From Pseudogulbenkiania sp. (lineage in GTDB: Bacteria; Pseudomonadota; Gammaproteobacteria; Burkholderiales; Chromobacteriaceae): a stretch of DNA of 39,680 nt. The notes under the pieces were generated by a model that was given only the letters and a program-made list of their open reading frames with translations, had not been told where the DNA came from and did not search any database. Positions 8,316 through 15,324 of the stretch are shown in pieces (position 1 is the stretch's first letter; each line of letters opens with the position of its first letter). The stretch is taken from NCBI GenBank assembly GCA_018260425.1, contig JAGLBD010000033.1, positions 1-39,680 on the forward strand. The letters run 5' to 3'. The position numbers and the translations under genes were made by a program.

Positions 8316-8526
8316 GTCTTCCCCACGTGCGTGGGGGTGTTTCTCGTACTATTACAGTTATCGTGACGATATCGGTGTCTTCCCCACGCACGTGGGGGTG
8401 TTTCTTTCGATCATGTCACCCCTCCAGTACGGCCATGGTCTTCCCCACGCACGTGGGGGTGTTTCCGGATCAACGGCTCCGAAGTCATGCCGGGCATAGT
8501 CTTCCACTCGCACGACTCATCACCGG
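8316..8526 (+). CRISPR. Short type I-E-like CRISPR array: 3 repeats plus a decayed terminal repeat
   Basis: 28-base repeats (GTCTTCCCCACGCACGTGGG then GGTGTTTC) start at 8316, 8377 and 8438, exactly 61 bases apart, leaving three 33-base spacers (8344-8376, 8405-8437, 8466-8498). A fourth unit at 8499-8526, in register, keeps only the first half (GTCTTCCaCtCGCACG) and marks the trailer end, so the leader is on the left (8136-8315, AT-richer, no gene). Each repeat folds as CCCCACG-NN-CGTGGGG. Repeat 1 has TG in the loop and the others CA. Repeat sequence and period fit subtype I-E. No cas gene is present within about 8 kb left or 31 kb right, so this is an isolated array. Open frames across it are artefacts. 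Confidence 0.9.
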
Positions 8527-8617
8527 GTGGCTTCTGTCACCACGGCTTTGCTGGCAGTACTGCCATAGACCCTTGCCAGACTTTACAAACCCTACCCCAT
8601 CCCGCCATCATTCATCC

Positions 8618-9265
8618 ATGACACCACCAAGGACCACCCTGCCCGGGGACGCTGCTCCGCCGGCCGGCATGATCGCCTGCCACGACTGCGACTTGCTGCT
8701 GGTTCGCCCCGCACACACCGCACGGCTGTGCTGCCCGCGCTGCGAGGCCCGGCTGGACAGTGGCTCGCGCCATTCGCCCGAGGCATCGCTGGCACTGGTG
8801 GTGGCGGGCCTGATCGTGCTGTGCATCGCCAACCTCTATCCGGTGGTCGGACTCGACGCCAACGGGGTGCGCTCGGCCACCACGCTGGTGGGCTGTGCAA
8901 CCACGCTGATGCATCAGGACATGACCCTGATCGGGCTGCTGGTGTTGTTTACCGCCATTGCGGTGCCGACCTTCGAGTTGTGCACCCAGCTCTATCTATT
9001 ACTGCCGCTGAATCTGGGCTACCGTCCGCCGGGCTTTGCGCTGCTCATGCGACTGATCCGCACCGTGCACCCGTGGGGCATGGTGGAAGTCTTCCTGCTC
9101 GGCACCCTGGTGGCGCTGGTTAAACTGGCCCACCTTGCCCGGGTGGAACCCGGCATCGGGCTGTGGTCATTCTTTGCCCTGATCCTGCTGATGGCCGCCA
9201 ATGCCAGCCGCTTCGATCCGGTGCTGCTCTGGGAGCGCTACGCCGCATGCCGCCCGTTACGATGA
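8618..9265 (+). CDS. pqiA: PqiA-family inner-membrane protein, first half
   Basis: Membrane protein of 215 aa, first gene of a pqi (MCE-type lipid transport) operon. Two CxxC pairs near the N-terminus (CHDC, CPRC) form the rubredoxin-like zinc motif of PqiA. Four hydrophobic helices follow (LALVVAGLIVLCIANLYPVV, LIGLLVLFTAIAVP, MVEVFLLGTLVALVKLA, FFALILLMAA). Escherichia coli PqiA carries two such domains in one chain; here each is its own gene. I chose the ATG at 8618 because the longer frame upstream runs through the CRISPR array. No clear Shine-Dalgarno is seen. Its stop overlaps the next start (ATGA at 9262). Confidence 0.9.
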   Translation: MTPPRTTLPGDAAPPAGMIACHDCDLLLVRPAHTARLCCPRCEARLDSGSRHSPEASLALVVAGLIVLCIANLYPVVGLDANGVRSATTLVGCATTLMHQDMTLIGLLVLFTAIAVPTFELCTQLYLLLPLNLGYRPPGFALLMRLIRTVHPWGMVEVFLLGTLVALVKLAHLARVEPGIGLWSFFALILLMAANASRFDPVLLWERYAACRPLR

Positions 9266-9873
9266 TCAGTGCCGCCAGCCGTGGTATATGGCTGTGCCAT
9301 GGTTGCGGACAACTTTGCCGGGCCGGCGGCAGCCATGCGGTGTGTCCACGCTGCGGAGCGCCGGTGCATGCTCGCAAACCCGCCAGCCTCGTCAAGTCCT
9401 GGGCCTATCTGATCGCCGCCATGCTGCTCTATCTGCCGGCCAACCTGATGCCGATCATGCTCACCGAAACCCTGACCGGCACACAGCGCGACACCATCCT
9501 CAGCGGCGTGGTTTACCTCTGGGGCAGTGGCTCCTGGCCGCTGGCACTGGTGGTGTTCGTCGCCAGCGTGCTGGTGCCACTGCTTAAAATGCTGGCCATG
9601 GCCTTCTTGCTGGCCACCACCTCCCGGCAACACCGCTGGGCGCCCTTGCAACGCACCCGCCTTTACCGCGTACTGGAGACCATCGGCCCGTGGTCAATGC
9701 TGGACATTTACGTGGTGGCCTTGCTGGTCGCTCTGGTGCAACTCAAATCGCTGGCCACCATCCATGCCGGACCCGGTGCCGTGGCCTTTGGCGCCGTCGT
9801 CGTACTGACCATGCTCTCGGCCATGAAACTTGACCCCAGACTCTTTTGGGATACGGAACCTCCTAAACCATGA
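9262..9873 (+). CDS. pqiA: PqiA-family inner-membrane protein, second half
   Basis: Second PqiA-domain protein, 203 aa. It again has two CxxC pairs (CHGC, CPRC) followed by four transmembrane segments (AYLIAAMLLYLPANLMPIML, LALVVFVASVLVPLLKMLAM, MLDIYVVALLVALVQL, VAFGAVVVLTMLSAM). An ATG at 9247 would add five residues. I prefer 9262 because it makes the same ATGA overlap seen at the next two junctions of this operon. It probably pairs with the preceding protein to rebuild a two-domain PqiA in the inner membrane, anchoring the PqiB tunnel. Confidence 0.88.
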   Translation: MISAASRGIWLCHGCGQLCRAGGSHAVCPRCGAPVHARKPASLVKSWAYLIAAMLLYLPANLMPIMLTETLTGTQRDTILSGVVYLWGSGSWPLALVVFVASVLVPLLKMLAMAFLLATTSRQHRWAPLQRTRLYRVLETIGPWSMLDIYVVALLVALVQLKSLATIHAGPGAVAFGAVVVLTMLSAMKLDPRLFWDTEPPKP

Positions 9874-11501
9874 ACGAACCCTTGCCCCCCGAACACGACT
9901 TGCCCGCCGCCATCGAACGCCCGGCAAGCCGCTGGTCGCCGCAACTGGTCTGGCTGATTCCAGCCATCGCCGCCCTCATCGGGCTGTGGCTGGCGGTCAG
10001 CGCCGTGCTGTCGCGCGGGCCGGTCATCACCCTCACCTTCAAAAGTGCCGAAGGACTGGAAGCCGGTAAAACCCGCATCAAATATAAAGATGTCGATATC
10101 GGCGAGGTCACCCGCATTCAGGTCAGTCCCGACCGCAAGTCGGTGCTGGTCACCGCCAGCCTCGTCAAGGAAGCCGACGACTATCTGGCCCGCGACAGTC
10201 GCTTCTGGGTGGTCAGACCACGCATCGCCGGCGGCAGCGTCTCCGGCCTCGGCACCTTGCTCAGTGGCGCCTATATCGGCATGGATGTCGGTAAATCCCG
10301 CGAGATGACCCACAGCTTCAGCGGACTGGACACCCCGCCTATCGTGGCCGGCGACCTGCCGGGTCGACAATTCACCTTGCGTGCCGAGGATCTGGGCTCG
10401 ATCACGGTCGGTACCCCGGTCTACTTCCGGCGGGTGCCGGTGGGACAGGTGGAGGCCTATGCACTGGACCCCTCGGGCAAAGGCGTCAACCTGACCTTCT
10501 TCATCAATGCCCCCTATGACCGTTTCGTGACCGGCTCCAGCCGTTTCTGGCATGCCAGCGGTCTGGATATCAGCCTCGGCGCCAACGGACTGAAGGTAAG
10601 CACCCAGTCGCTATCTGCCGTCGCGCTGGGCGGCGTAGCCTTTGAATCGCCGCCCGAAAACGGTGCCGACGCAGCGCCTGCCCCGGTCGGCAGCACCTTC
10701 CTGCTGGCGGCCACCCGCGAACAAGCCATGCAAAACCCCGACCGCGAAGTCATGCCAATGCGACTGGTGTTCCATCAATCGCTGCGCGGACTGTCCATCG
10801 GTGCCCCTGTCGAGTTTCGCGGCATCGTGATCGGCGAAGTCACCAATATCGGCATCGAATACGACAAGGCACGCCGCGACTTCAGCATGCCGGTCGACAT
10901 CCGCACCTACCCGAGCCGGGTGAAGGAATTGTTCGAGCAACGGCAACGTACCCCGTCACTCAATCAATCACTGAGCCCGGGCTCACTGGTCAGCCACGGT
11001 CTGCGTGCCCAGCTGCGCCCGGGCAACCTGCTGACCGGCCAGCAATACGTTGCACTGGACTTCTTCCCCGACGCACCGCCGGCACGGGTCAAGAGCCACA
11101 ACGGCATTGTCGAGCTGCCCACCGTGGATGGCGACATCGAGGAACTGCAACGCACCTTGCAACGTATTGCCCGCCGTATCGACAAGATGCCGCTGGACCG
11201 TATCGGCCAGTCGCTCGACACCACGCTCAAGACCCTGAACAGCACACTGGGTCACTCCGACGCCATGGTGCAGCAGCTGGACGGCAAAGTGCTGCCGGAA
11301 ACCCTCCGCACGCTGGAATCACTGCAAAAAACCCTGGAAAGCGCCCGCGGTGCCCTGCGCGCCGACTCGCCCTTGCAGGAAGACATGCGCAGTGCCATGC
11401 AGGAAGTTCGTGACTCGGCTCGCAGCGTCAAAGCCCTGTCCGATTATCTGGAACAACACCCGGAAGCCCTGATCCGCGGCAAAGACAAGGACGCACCATG
11501 A
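9870..11501 (+). CDS. pqiB: PqiB, MCE-domain intermembrane transport protein
   Basis: Periplasm-spanning MCE protein of 543 aa. A short cytoplasmic tail is followed by one transmembrane helix (about 27-50, LVWLIPAIAALIGLWLAVSAVL). Three MCE domains follow: ITLTFKSAEGLEAGKTRIKYKDVDIGEV (about 53-150, quoted in part by its key pattern), FTLRAEDLGSITVGTPVYFRR (about 165-235) and MRLVFHQSLRGLSIGAPVEF (about 290-400). The C-terminal third is alpha-helical and would form the central tunnel, as in E. coli PqiB (546 aa). Both ends overlap their neighbours by ATGA, so translation is coupled through the operon. The system is thought to move lipids between the two membranes. Confidence 0.93.
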   Translation: MNEPLPPEHDLPAAIERPASRWSPQLVWLIPAIAALIGLWLAVSAVLSRGPVITLTFKSAEGLEAGKTRIKYKDVDIGEVTRIQVSPDRKSVLVTASLVKEADDYLARDSRFWVVRPRIAGGSVSGLGTLLSGAYIGMDVGKSREMTHSFSGLDTPPIVAGDLPGRQFTLRAEDLGSITVGTPVYFRRVPVGQVEAYALDPSGKGVNLTFFINAPYDRFVTGSSRFWHASGLDISLGANGLKVSTQSLSAVALGGVAFESPPENGADAAPAPVGSTFLLAATREQAMQNPDREVMPMRLVFHQSLRGLSIGAPVEFRGIVIGEVTNIGIEYDKARRDFSMPVDIRTYPSRVKELFEQRQRTPSLNQSLSPGSLVSHGLRAQLRPGNLLTGQQYVALDFFPDAPPARVKSHNGIVELPTVDGDIEELQRTLQRIARRIDKMPLDRIGQSLDTTLKTLNSTLGHSDAMVQQLDGKVLPETLRTLESLQKTLESARGALRADSPLQEDMRSAMQEVRDSARSVKALSDYLEQHPEALIRGKDKDAP

Positions 11502-12079
11502 AACGCACCCTCTTCCGCCTGATCGTGTCATGCAGCGTGCTGGCCGGCTGCGCCTCGCCTCAGCCGTCGTTTCATACCCTGCAGCCTCGTCCCGGGGTGC
11601 TGTTCGCCCTGCCGCTCCAGCGCGACCTGCTGGTCGGCCCCGCCACGCTACCGGCGGCACTGGACCGTCCGGCCATCGTGATCAGTCCGGCAAGCGGCAC
11701 GCCCCGCCCCCTCGACCAGCAACGCTGGCTGGGCGATCTGGCGCACACTCTGGACGAAGTGCTGGCCGCCAATCTGACCCAACGTACCGGTCAGGGAAAC
11801 ACACATGCCTGGCCGCAACCCGGCCCGGATACGCTACCGTTGCGACTGCTGGTGGATGTACGACGTTTTGACTTGATGCCGGGCTCGGGTGTGGCCCTGA
11901 CGGTGGACTGGCGCATTATGGACAGCAAGGAAGGGACACGGCTCGCGGCGGGACATTTCGAGCAACAGACGGCCTTGAACGACCCGGCCATCCCCGCGTT
12001 GCTAAGGGCTCAGGAGGCCCTGCTTGGCCAGCTGGGTGACACCATTGCCGCGGCACTCGCCACGCTGCCGCCCCGCTAA
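11498..12079 (+). CDS. pqiC: PqiC outer-membrane lipoprotein
   Basis: Lipoprotein of 193 aa (ABC-type_aux / PqiC family). The signal peptide ends in the lipobox LAGC (Cys18). The body has the family pattern with FHTLQP near the N-terminus and a late segment beginning LRLLVDVRRFDLMPG. It should sit in the inner leaflet of the outer membrane and bind the outer end of PqiB. It is the last gene of the pqi operon and starts in an ATGA overlap with pqiB. Confidence 0.9.
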   Translation: MKRTLFRLIVSCSVLAGCASPQPSFHTLQPRPGVLFALPLQRDLLVGPATLPAALDRPAIVISPASGTPRPLDQQRWLGDLAHTLDEVLAANLTQRTGQGNTHAWPQPGPDTLPLRLLVDVRRFDLMPGSGVALTVDWRIMDSKEGTRLAAGHFEQQTALNDPAIPALLRAQEALLGQLGDTIAAALATLPPR

Positions 12080-12088
12080 AAAGAAACC

Positions 12089-12114
12089 AGCCACGGACCG
12101 GGAGGTCGGTGGCT
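12089..12114 (+). terminator. Hairpin after the pqi operon
   Basis: AGCCACGGACC (12089-12099) and GGTCGGTGGCT (12104-12114) pair with one mismatch around a GGGA loop, ten bases after pqiC. No T-run follows on the plus strand, so it may protect the mRNA end or need Rho. Confidence 0.45.
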
Positions 12115-12308
12115 GCAAACAAGATAGAGAGAGAAATGCAAAGCTATGACTCAAGCATAGCGGCATCCCGCAGCAGTTTATCTGACTGACATCAAACAAA
12201 ACCGCTTCCGTGACATTGGCAAGCGCTACCCAGCGCACGGCGCGATACTTTATACTCATCCCTTTGCCGCATTGGCCAGCTCCCGTCTGGCGCTTCAGGA
12301 TACCGCTC
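12115..12308. other. Intergenic region before the lipocalin gene
   Basis: No gene is seen. A good -10-like TATACT lies at about 12251-12256, but I could not pair it with a convincing -35 box, so the lipocalin promoter may need an activator or another sigma factor. Confidence 0.3.
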
Positions 12309-12842
12309 ATGAAACTGACTTTCCTGCGCCGCATGGCGTGGCTGCTCGTGTTGCTTCCTGCACTGGGTTTTGCCGACACCCCGGTCAGTGCCGTCAATCA
12401 GGTCGATCTGGCCCGCTATGTCGGCCACTGGTACGAAATTGCCCGCCTGCCGATGTTCTGGCAACGCCAGTGCAAAACCGATACCACCGCCGATTACACC
12501 CGGGAAGCCGACGGTACCATCAAGGTCGTCAACCGCTGTCGCCTCGAGGGCGGCAGCATGGACGAGGCACGCGGCAAGGCCACCGTGGTGGAAGGCAGCC
12601 ACAACGCCCGTCTCAAAGTCAGTTTCTTCTGGCCGTTCAAGGCCGACTACTGGATCATCGGACTCGACCCGGATTACCGTTGGGCACTGGTCGGAACCCC
12701 CAACCACAAATACCTCTGGCTACTGTCGCGCACCCCGACGTTGCCGGAAGACACCGTCACCCTGGCGTTGTCCATCGCGCGCACCCAAGGCTATGATCTG
12801 GCACCATTAATCCGCACTCCGCAATCGGTTCTGCGCGAATAG
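12309..12842 (+). CDS. blc: Bacterial lipocalin (Blc-like), non-lipoprotein form
   Basis: Lipocalin of 177 aa that would bind lipids such as lysophospholipids in the periplasm. The lipocalin motif 1 is RYVGHWYEIARLP (about 37-49). The strand with LKVSFFWPFKADYWIIGLD and the motif YLWLLSRTP near 140 match E. coli Blc closely. The signal peptide (LLVLLPALGFA) has no lipobox Cys, so unlike E. coli Blc it should be soluble. Two Cys (in RQCKTD and NRCRLE) may form a disulphide. The start at 12309 begins the signal peptide; the longer frame is leader. It is followed after 43 bases by a PlsC-like gene on the same strand, which suggests a shared lipid-related unit. Confidence 0.9.
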   Translation: MKLTFLRRMAWLLVLLPALGFADTPVSAVNQVDLARYVGHWYEIARLPMFWQRQCKTDTTADYTREADGTIKVVNRCRLEGGSMDEARGKATVVEGSHNARLKVSFFWPFKADYWIIGLDPDYRWALVGTPNHKYLWLLSRTPTLPEDTVTLALSIARTQGYDLAPLIRTPQSVLRE

Positions 12843-12885
12843 GAATTTTCTGTTAGAGTGCAGCCGGCCACAACCCGGGACAATC

Positions 12886-13449
12886 ATGCACTTTACCGTT
12901 TTCGATACGCCAATCATTCGCCCCATCTTGCGCTTTGTGTCCATTGTCGGCCTGAAACTGGCCGGCTGGAAAATGGAGAACCGGTTTCCGCTCGAGAAGA
13001 AATATGTTCTGATCGCGGCGCCGCACACCACCAATTGGGATTTTCCGCTGACGCTGGCGTTCTGTTTCGCCAGTCAGGCCCGCATCTACTGGATGGGCAA
13101 GGCCTCCTTGTTCAAAGGCCCCGCCGGACCGGTGATGCGCTGGCTGGGCGGCATTTCCGTTGACCGCAGCAAGAAGAACTCGCTGGTCGACCAGATGGTC
13201 GACGCCTACCGCGCAGCAGACAGTCTGGTGGTGACTATTCCTCCGGAAGGCACCCGTAAAGCCGTCAAGGAATGGAAAACCGGCTTTTACTACATTGCCC
13301 ACGGTGCAGGCGTACCGATTGCGCTGGCCTACCTCGACTATCCGAGTCGCACCTGTGGCTTTGGCCCCATGTTCACCCCGACCGGCGACATCGAAACCGA
13401 TATGCGCGAGATCCAGGCGTTCTATCGCGACAAGCGCGGCAAATACTGA
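12886..13449 (+). CDS. PlsC-like 1-acylglycerol-3-phosphate acyltransferase family protein
   Basis: Acyltransferase-fold protein, 187 aa. The catalytic HX4D motif is HTTNWD (near residue 45). The glycerol-phosphate binding motif is PPEGTRK (near 117), and later GVPIALAYLD matches block IV. It is shorter than housekeeping PlsC (about 240 aa) and lacks a strong N-terminal membrane anchor. It belongs to the small acyltransferase group often annotated only by family; the acyl donor and acceptor are unknown. It lies directly behind the lipocalin gene and is followed by a strong bidirectional terminator. Confidence 0.85.
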   Translation: MHFTVFDTPIIRPILRFVSIVGLKLAGWKMENRFPLEKKYVLIAAPHTTNWDFPLTLAFCFASQARIYWMGKASLFKGPAGPVMRWLGGISVDRSKKNSLVDQMVDAYRAADSLVVTIPPEGTRKAVKEWKTGFYYIAHGAGVPIALAYLDYPSRTCGFGPMFTPTGDIETDMREIQAFYRDKRGKY

Positions 13450-13466
13450 ATGTTGACTGGCCAAAA

Positions 13467-13504
13467 ACAACGACGCCCGGACCTCTCTGTCCGGGCGTCG
13501 TTGT
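13467..13504. terminator. Bidirectional intrinsic terminator
   Basis: A perfect 16-bp stem (ACAACGACGCCCGGAC with its complement, loop CTCTCT) lies between the convergent acyltransferase and nagE genes. It has A5 on the left and TTGTGTT on the right, so it can serve both strands. Confidence 0.85.
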
Positions 13505-13530
13505 GTTATGACACGACTGACTGGCGCGAC

Positions 13531-15300
13531 TTAGTGGTGTTTCAGCGCCGCCACCACACCACTGGCGTCCCCGGGCAATACCACATGCACCAGCCCTGCC
13601 GGCAGCGGCTGAACCGCCAACGCTCCCAGGGTACGCAACGCCGGTTCATTGACACTGGCCGGGTCGTTCAGCTCGACTCTCAAACGCGAGTGCGCCACCG
13701 CTTCCACGGTCCGGACATTGGCTTCACCGCCCAATGCCGCATACCACCCTGCCACATCCACCTGCTCTGACGCGTCTGTCGCGCGGCTCTCGGCCACGCC
13801 CGCCGTCGCGCCCGCGAGCCCACCCAGCACCCCGCGGATTTCATCGGCGACGCTGTCGGCTTCCGGCCCAAGCACAATCTGAACCACACCGGTGGCCGGC
13901 TTGATCATGCCACGCGAGCCCAACGCCTTGAGTGCCGCACTGTCCAGCAAGGCATCATTGACAACAGTCAGACGCAAACGGGTCGTGCAGGCATCGACCG
14001 AGGTCAGATTGGCCGCACCGCCCAGTGCCGTCACAAAGCCACGTGCCCGATCGCTACCTTTGTCGGTACTGACCGCGGCCACCACTTCACCCTCTTCACG
14101 GCCCAGGGTTTTAAGGTCAAAGTGACGAATGAAGAAATCAAACACCACGTAGTACAGCGCAAAGTACACGGCGCCCACCGGCAGCAACCACCAGCCATTG
14201 TGGCCTTTCTGGAACGACAGCACGTAGTCGAACAGCCCGGCCGAAAAGGTAAAGCCGAGACGCACGTCCAGCAAGTGCATCACCGCCATCGACACCCCGG
14301 TCAACACGGCATGAATGGCATACAGCGCCGGGGCCAGGAACATGAAGGCAAACTCGACAGGCTCGGTCACTCCGGTCAGGAAGGCGGTCAATGCCATCGA
14401 CAGCAGAATACCGGCCACGGCCTTGCGGTTACCCGGCAGTGCATTGCGATACATCGCCAGACACGCCGCCGGCAGACCGAACATCATCACCGGGAAGAAA
14501 CCGGCCATGAAGCGGCCCGCTGTCGGGTCACCGGCAAAGAAACGCCACAAATCGCCGGCCGCCACCTTGCCGGTCGGATCGGTAAAGGAACCAAACACGA
14601 ACCACACCAGTGAGTTCAGGATATGGTGCAAGCCGGTCACGATCAGCAAGCGGTTCAGCACCCCGTAGAGGAACAAGCCCAGCGAACCGGCGCCCAGCAG
14701 CCAATGGCCCAGTACATCAATCGCCTGTTGCACCGGCGACCAGATGAAGCCCAGCACCACACCGGCCAGCAGCAAGGAAAAGCCGGTCACGATCGGCACA
14801 AAACGCTTGCCGCCGAAGAAGGCCAGATAGGAAGGCAGCTTGATGTCCTTGTAGCGGTTGTACAGCAGGCCCGCCACCACCCCGGACAGAATACCGGCCA
14901 GCACCGACATGTCCGGCGCCACAGGTTTGCCATCCTTCATCTGCACAAACCACTTGATGCTCGAGGAAGCGAGCTCGTAACCGCCATCCTGCAAATGTTT
15001 GGCCATCAACAGCTGCCAGTCCGGCGAGGCTTTCAGCACAGCGGTGAGCACCAGATAGCCGATCGCACCGGCAAGGCCGGCCGTACCGTTATTGTCTTTG
15101 GCAAACCCCACCGCAACACCGATGGCAAAGATCAATGCCAGATTCTGAAAAATCGTGTTCCCGGCCTGAGCCATCACACTGATGTTAAGCAGGTCCTCCT
15201 GACCCAGACGAAGCAACAGCCCGGCCACAGGGAGCACCGCAATCGGCAGCATCAGGGCGCGCCCGAGCTGCTGGATTCCGGCAAATTTGCTGAAATTCAT
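13531..15300 (-). CDS. nagE: PTS N-acetylglucosamine transporter EIICB, with an extra EIIB-like domain
   Basis: Sugar permease of the phosphotransferase system, 589 aa. The EIIC domain fills about 1-375 with many hydrophobic helices (from MNFSKFAGIQQLGRALMLP). The EIIB domain (about 415-490) carries the phospho-accepting Cys438 in VDACTTRLRL. After a linker, a second EIIB-like segment (about 510-589; NVRTVEAVAHSRLRVEL, ending VVAALKHH) has no Cys at the equivalent place. EIIA comes from the NagF protein encoded just upstream, 24 bases away. GGAGG precedes the start. The GlcNAc specificity is inferred from the nagA/nagB/nagR neighbours and the EIIC sequence. Last gene of the nag operon. Confidence 0.92.
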   Translation of the reverse strand: MNFSKFAGIQQLGRALMLPIAVLPVAGLLLRLGQEDLLNISVMAQAGNTIFQNLALIFAIGVAVGFAKDNNGTAGLAGAIGYLVLTAVLKASPDWQLLMAKHLQDGGYELASSSIKWFVQMKDGKPVAPDMSVLAGILSGVVAGLLYNRYKDIKLPSYLAFFGGKRFVPIVTGFSLLLAGVVLGFIWSPVQQAIDVLGHWLLGAGSLGLFLYGVLNRLLIVTGLHHILNSLVWFVFGSFTDPTGKVAAGDLWRFFAGDPTAGRFMAGFFPVMMFGLPAACLAMYRNALPGNRKAVAGILLSMALTAFLTGVTEPVEFAFMFLAPALYAIHAVLTGVSMAVMHLLDVRLGFTFSAGLFDYVLSFQKGHNGWWLLPVGAVYFALYYVVFDFFIRHFDLKTLGREEGEVVAAVSTDKGSDRARGFVTALGGAANLTSVDACTTRLRLTVVNDALLDSAALKALGSRGMIKPATGVVQIVLGPEADSVADEIRGVLGGLAGATAGVAESRATDASEQVDVAGWYAALGGEANVRTVEAVAHSRLRVELNDPASVNEPALRTLGALAVQPLPAGLVHVVLPGDASGVVAALKHH

Positions 15301-15324
15301 ATCCTGTCTCCTCCTTCGGTTGAC

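Noticed and set aside
8290-8617. Open frames crossing the CRISPR repeats
   Set aside because: They translate repeats (VFPTHVGVF-type peptides) and have no ribosome-binding site. The real PqiA start is 8618.
12089-12114. Minus-strand terminator (hairpin followed by TTTCTTTTT on that strand)
   Set aside because: No minus-strand gene lies to the right until nagE, which ends at 13531 behind its own terminator.
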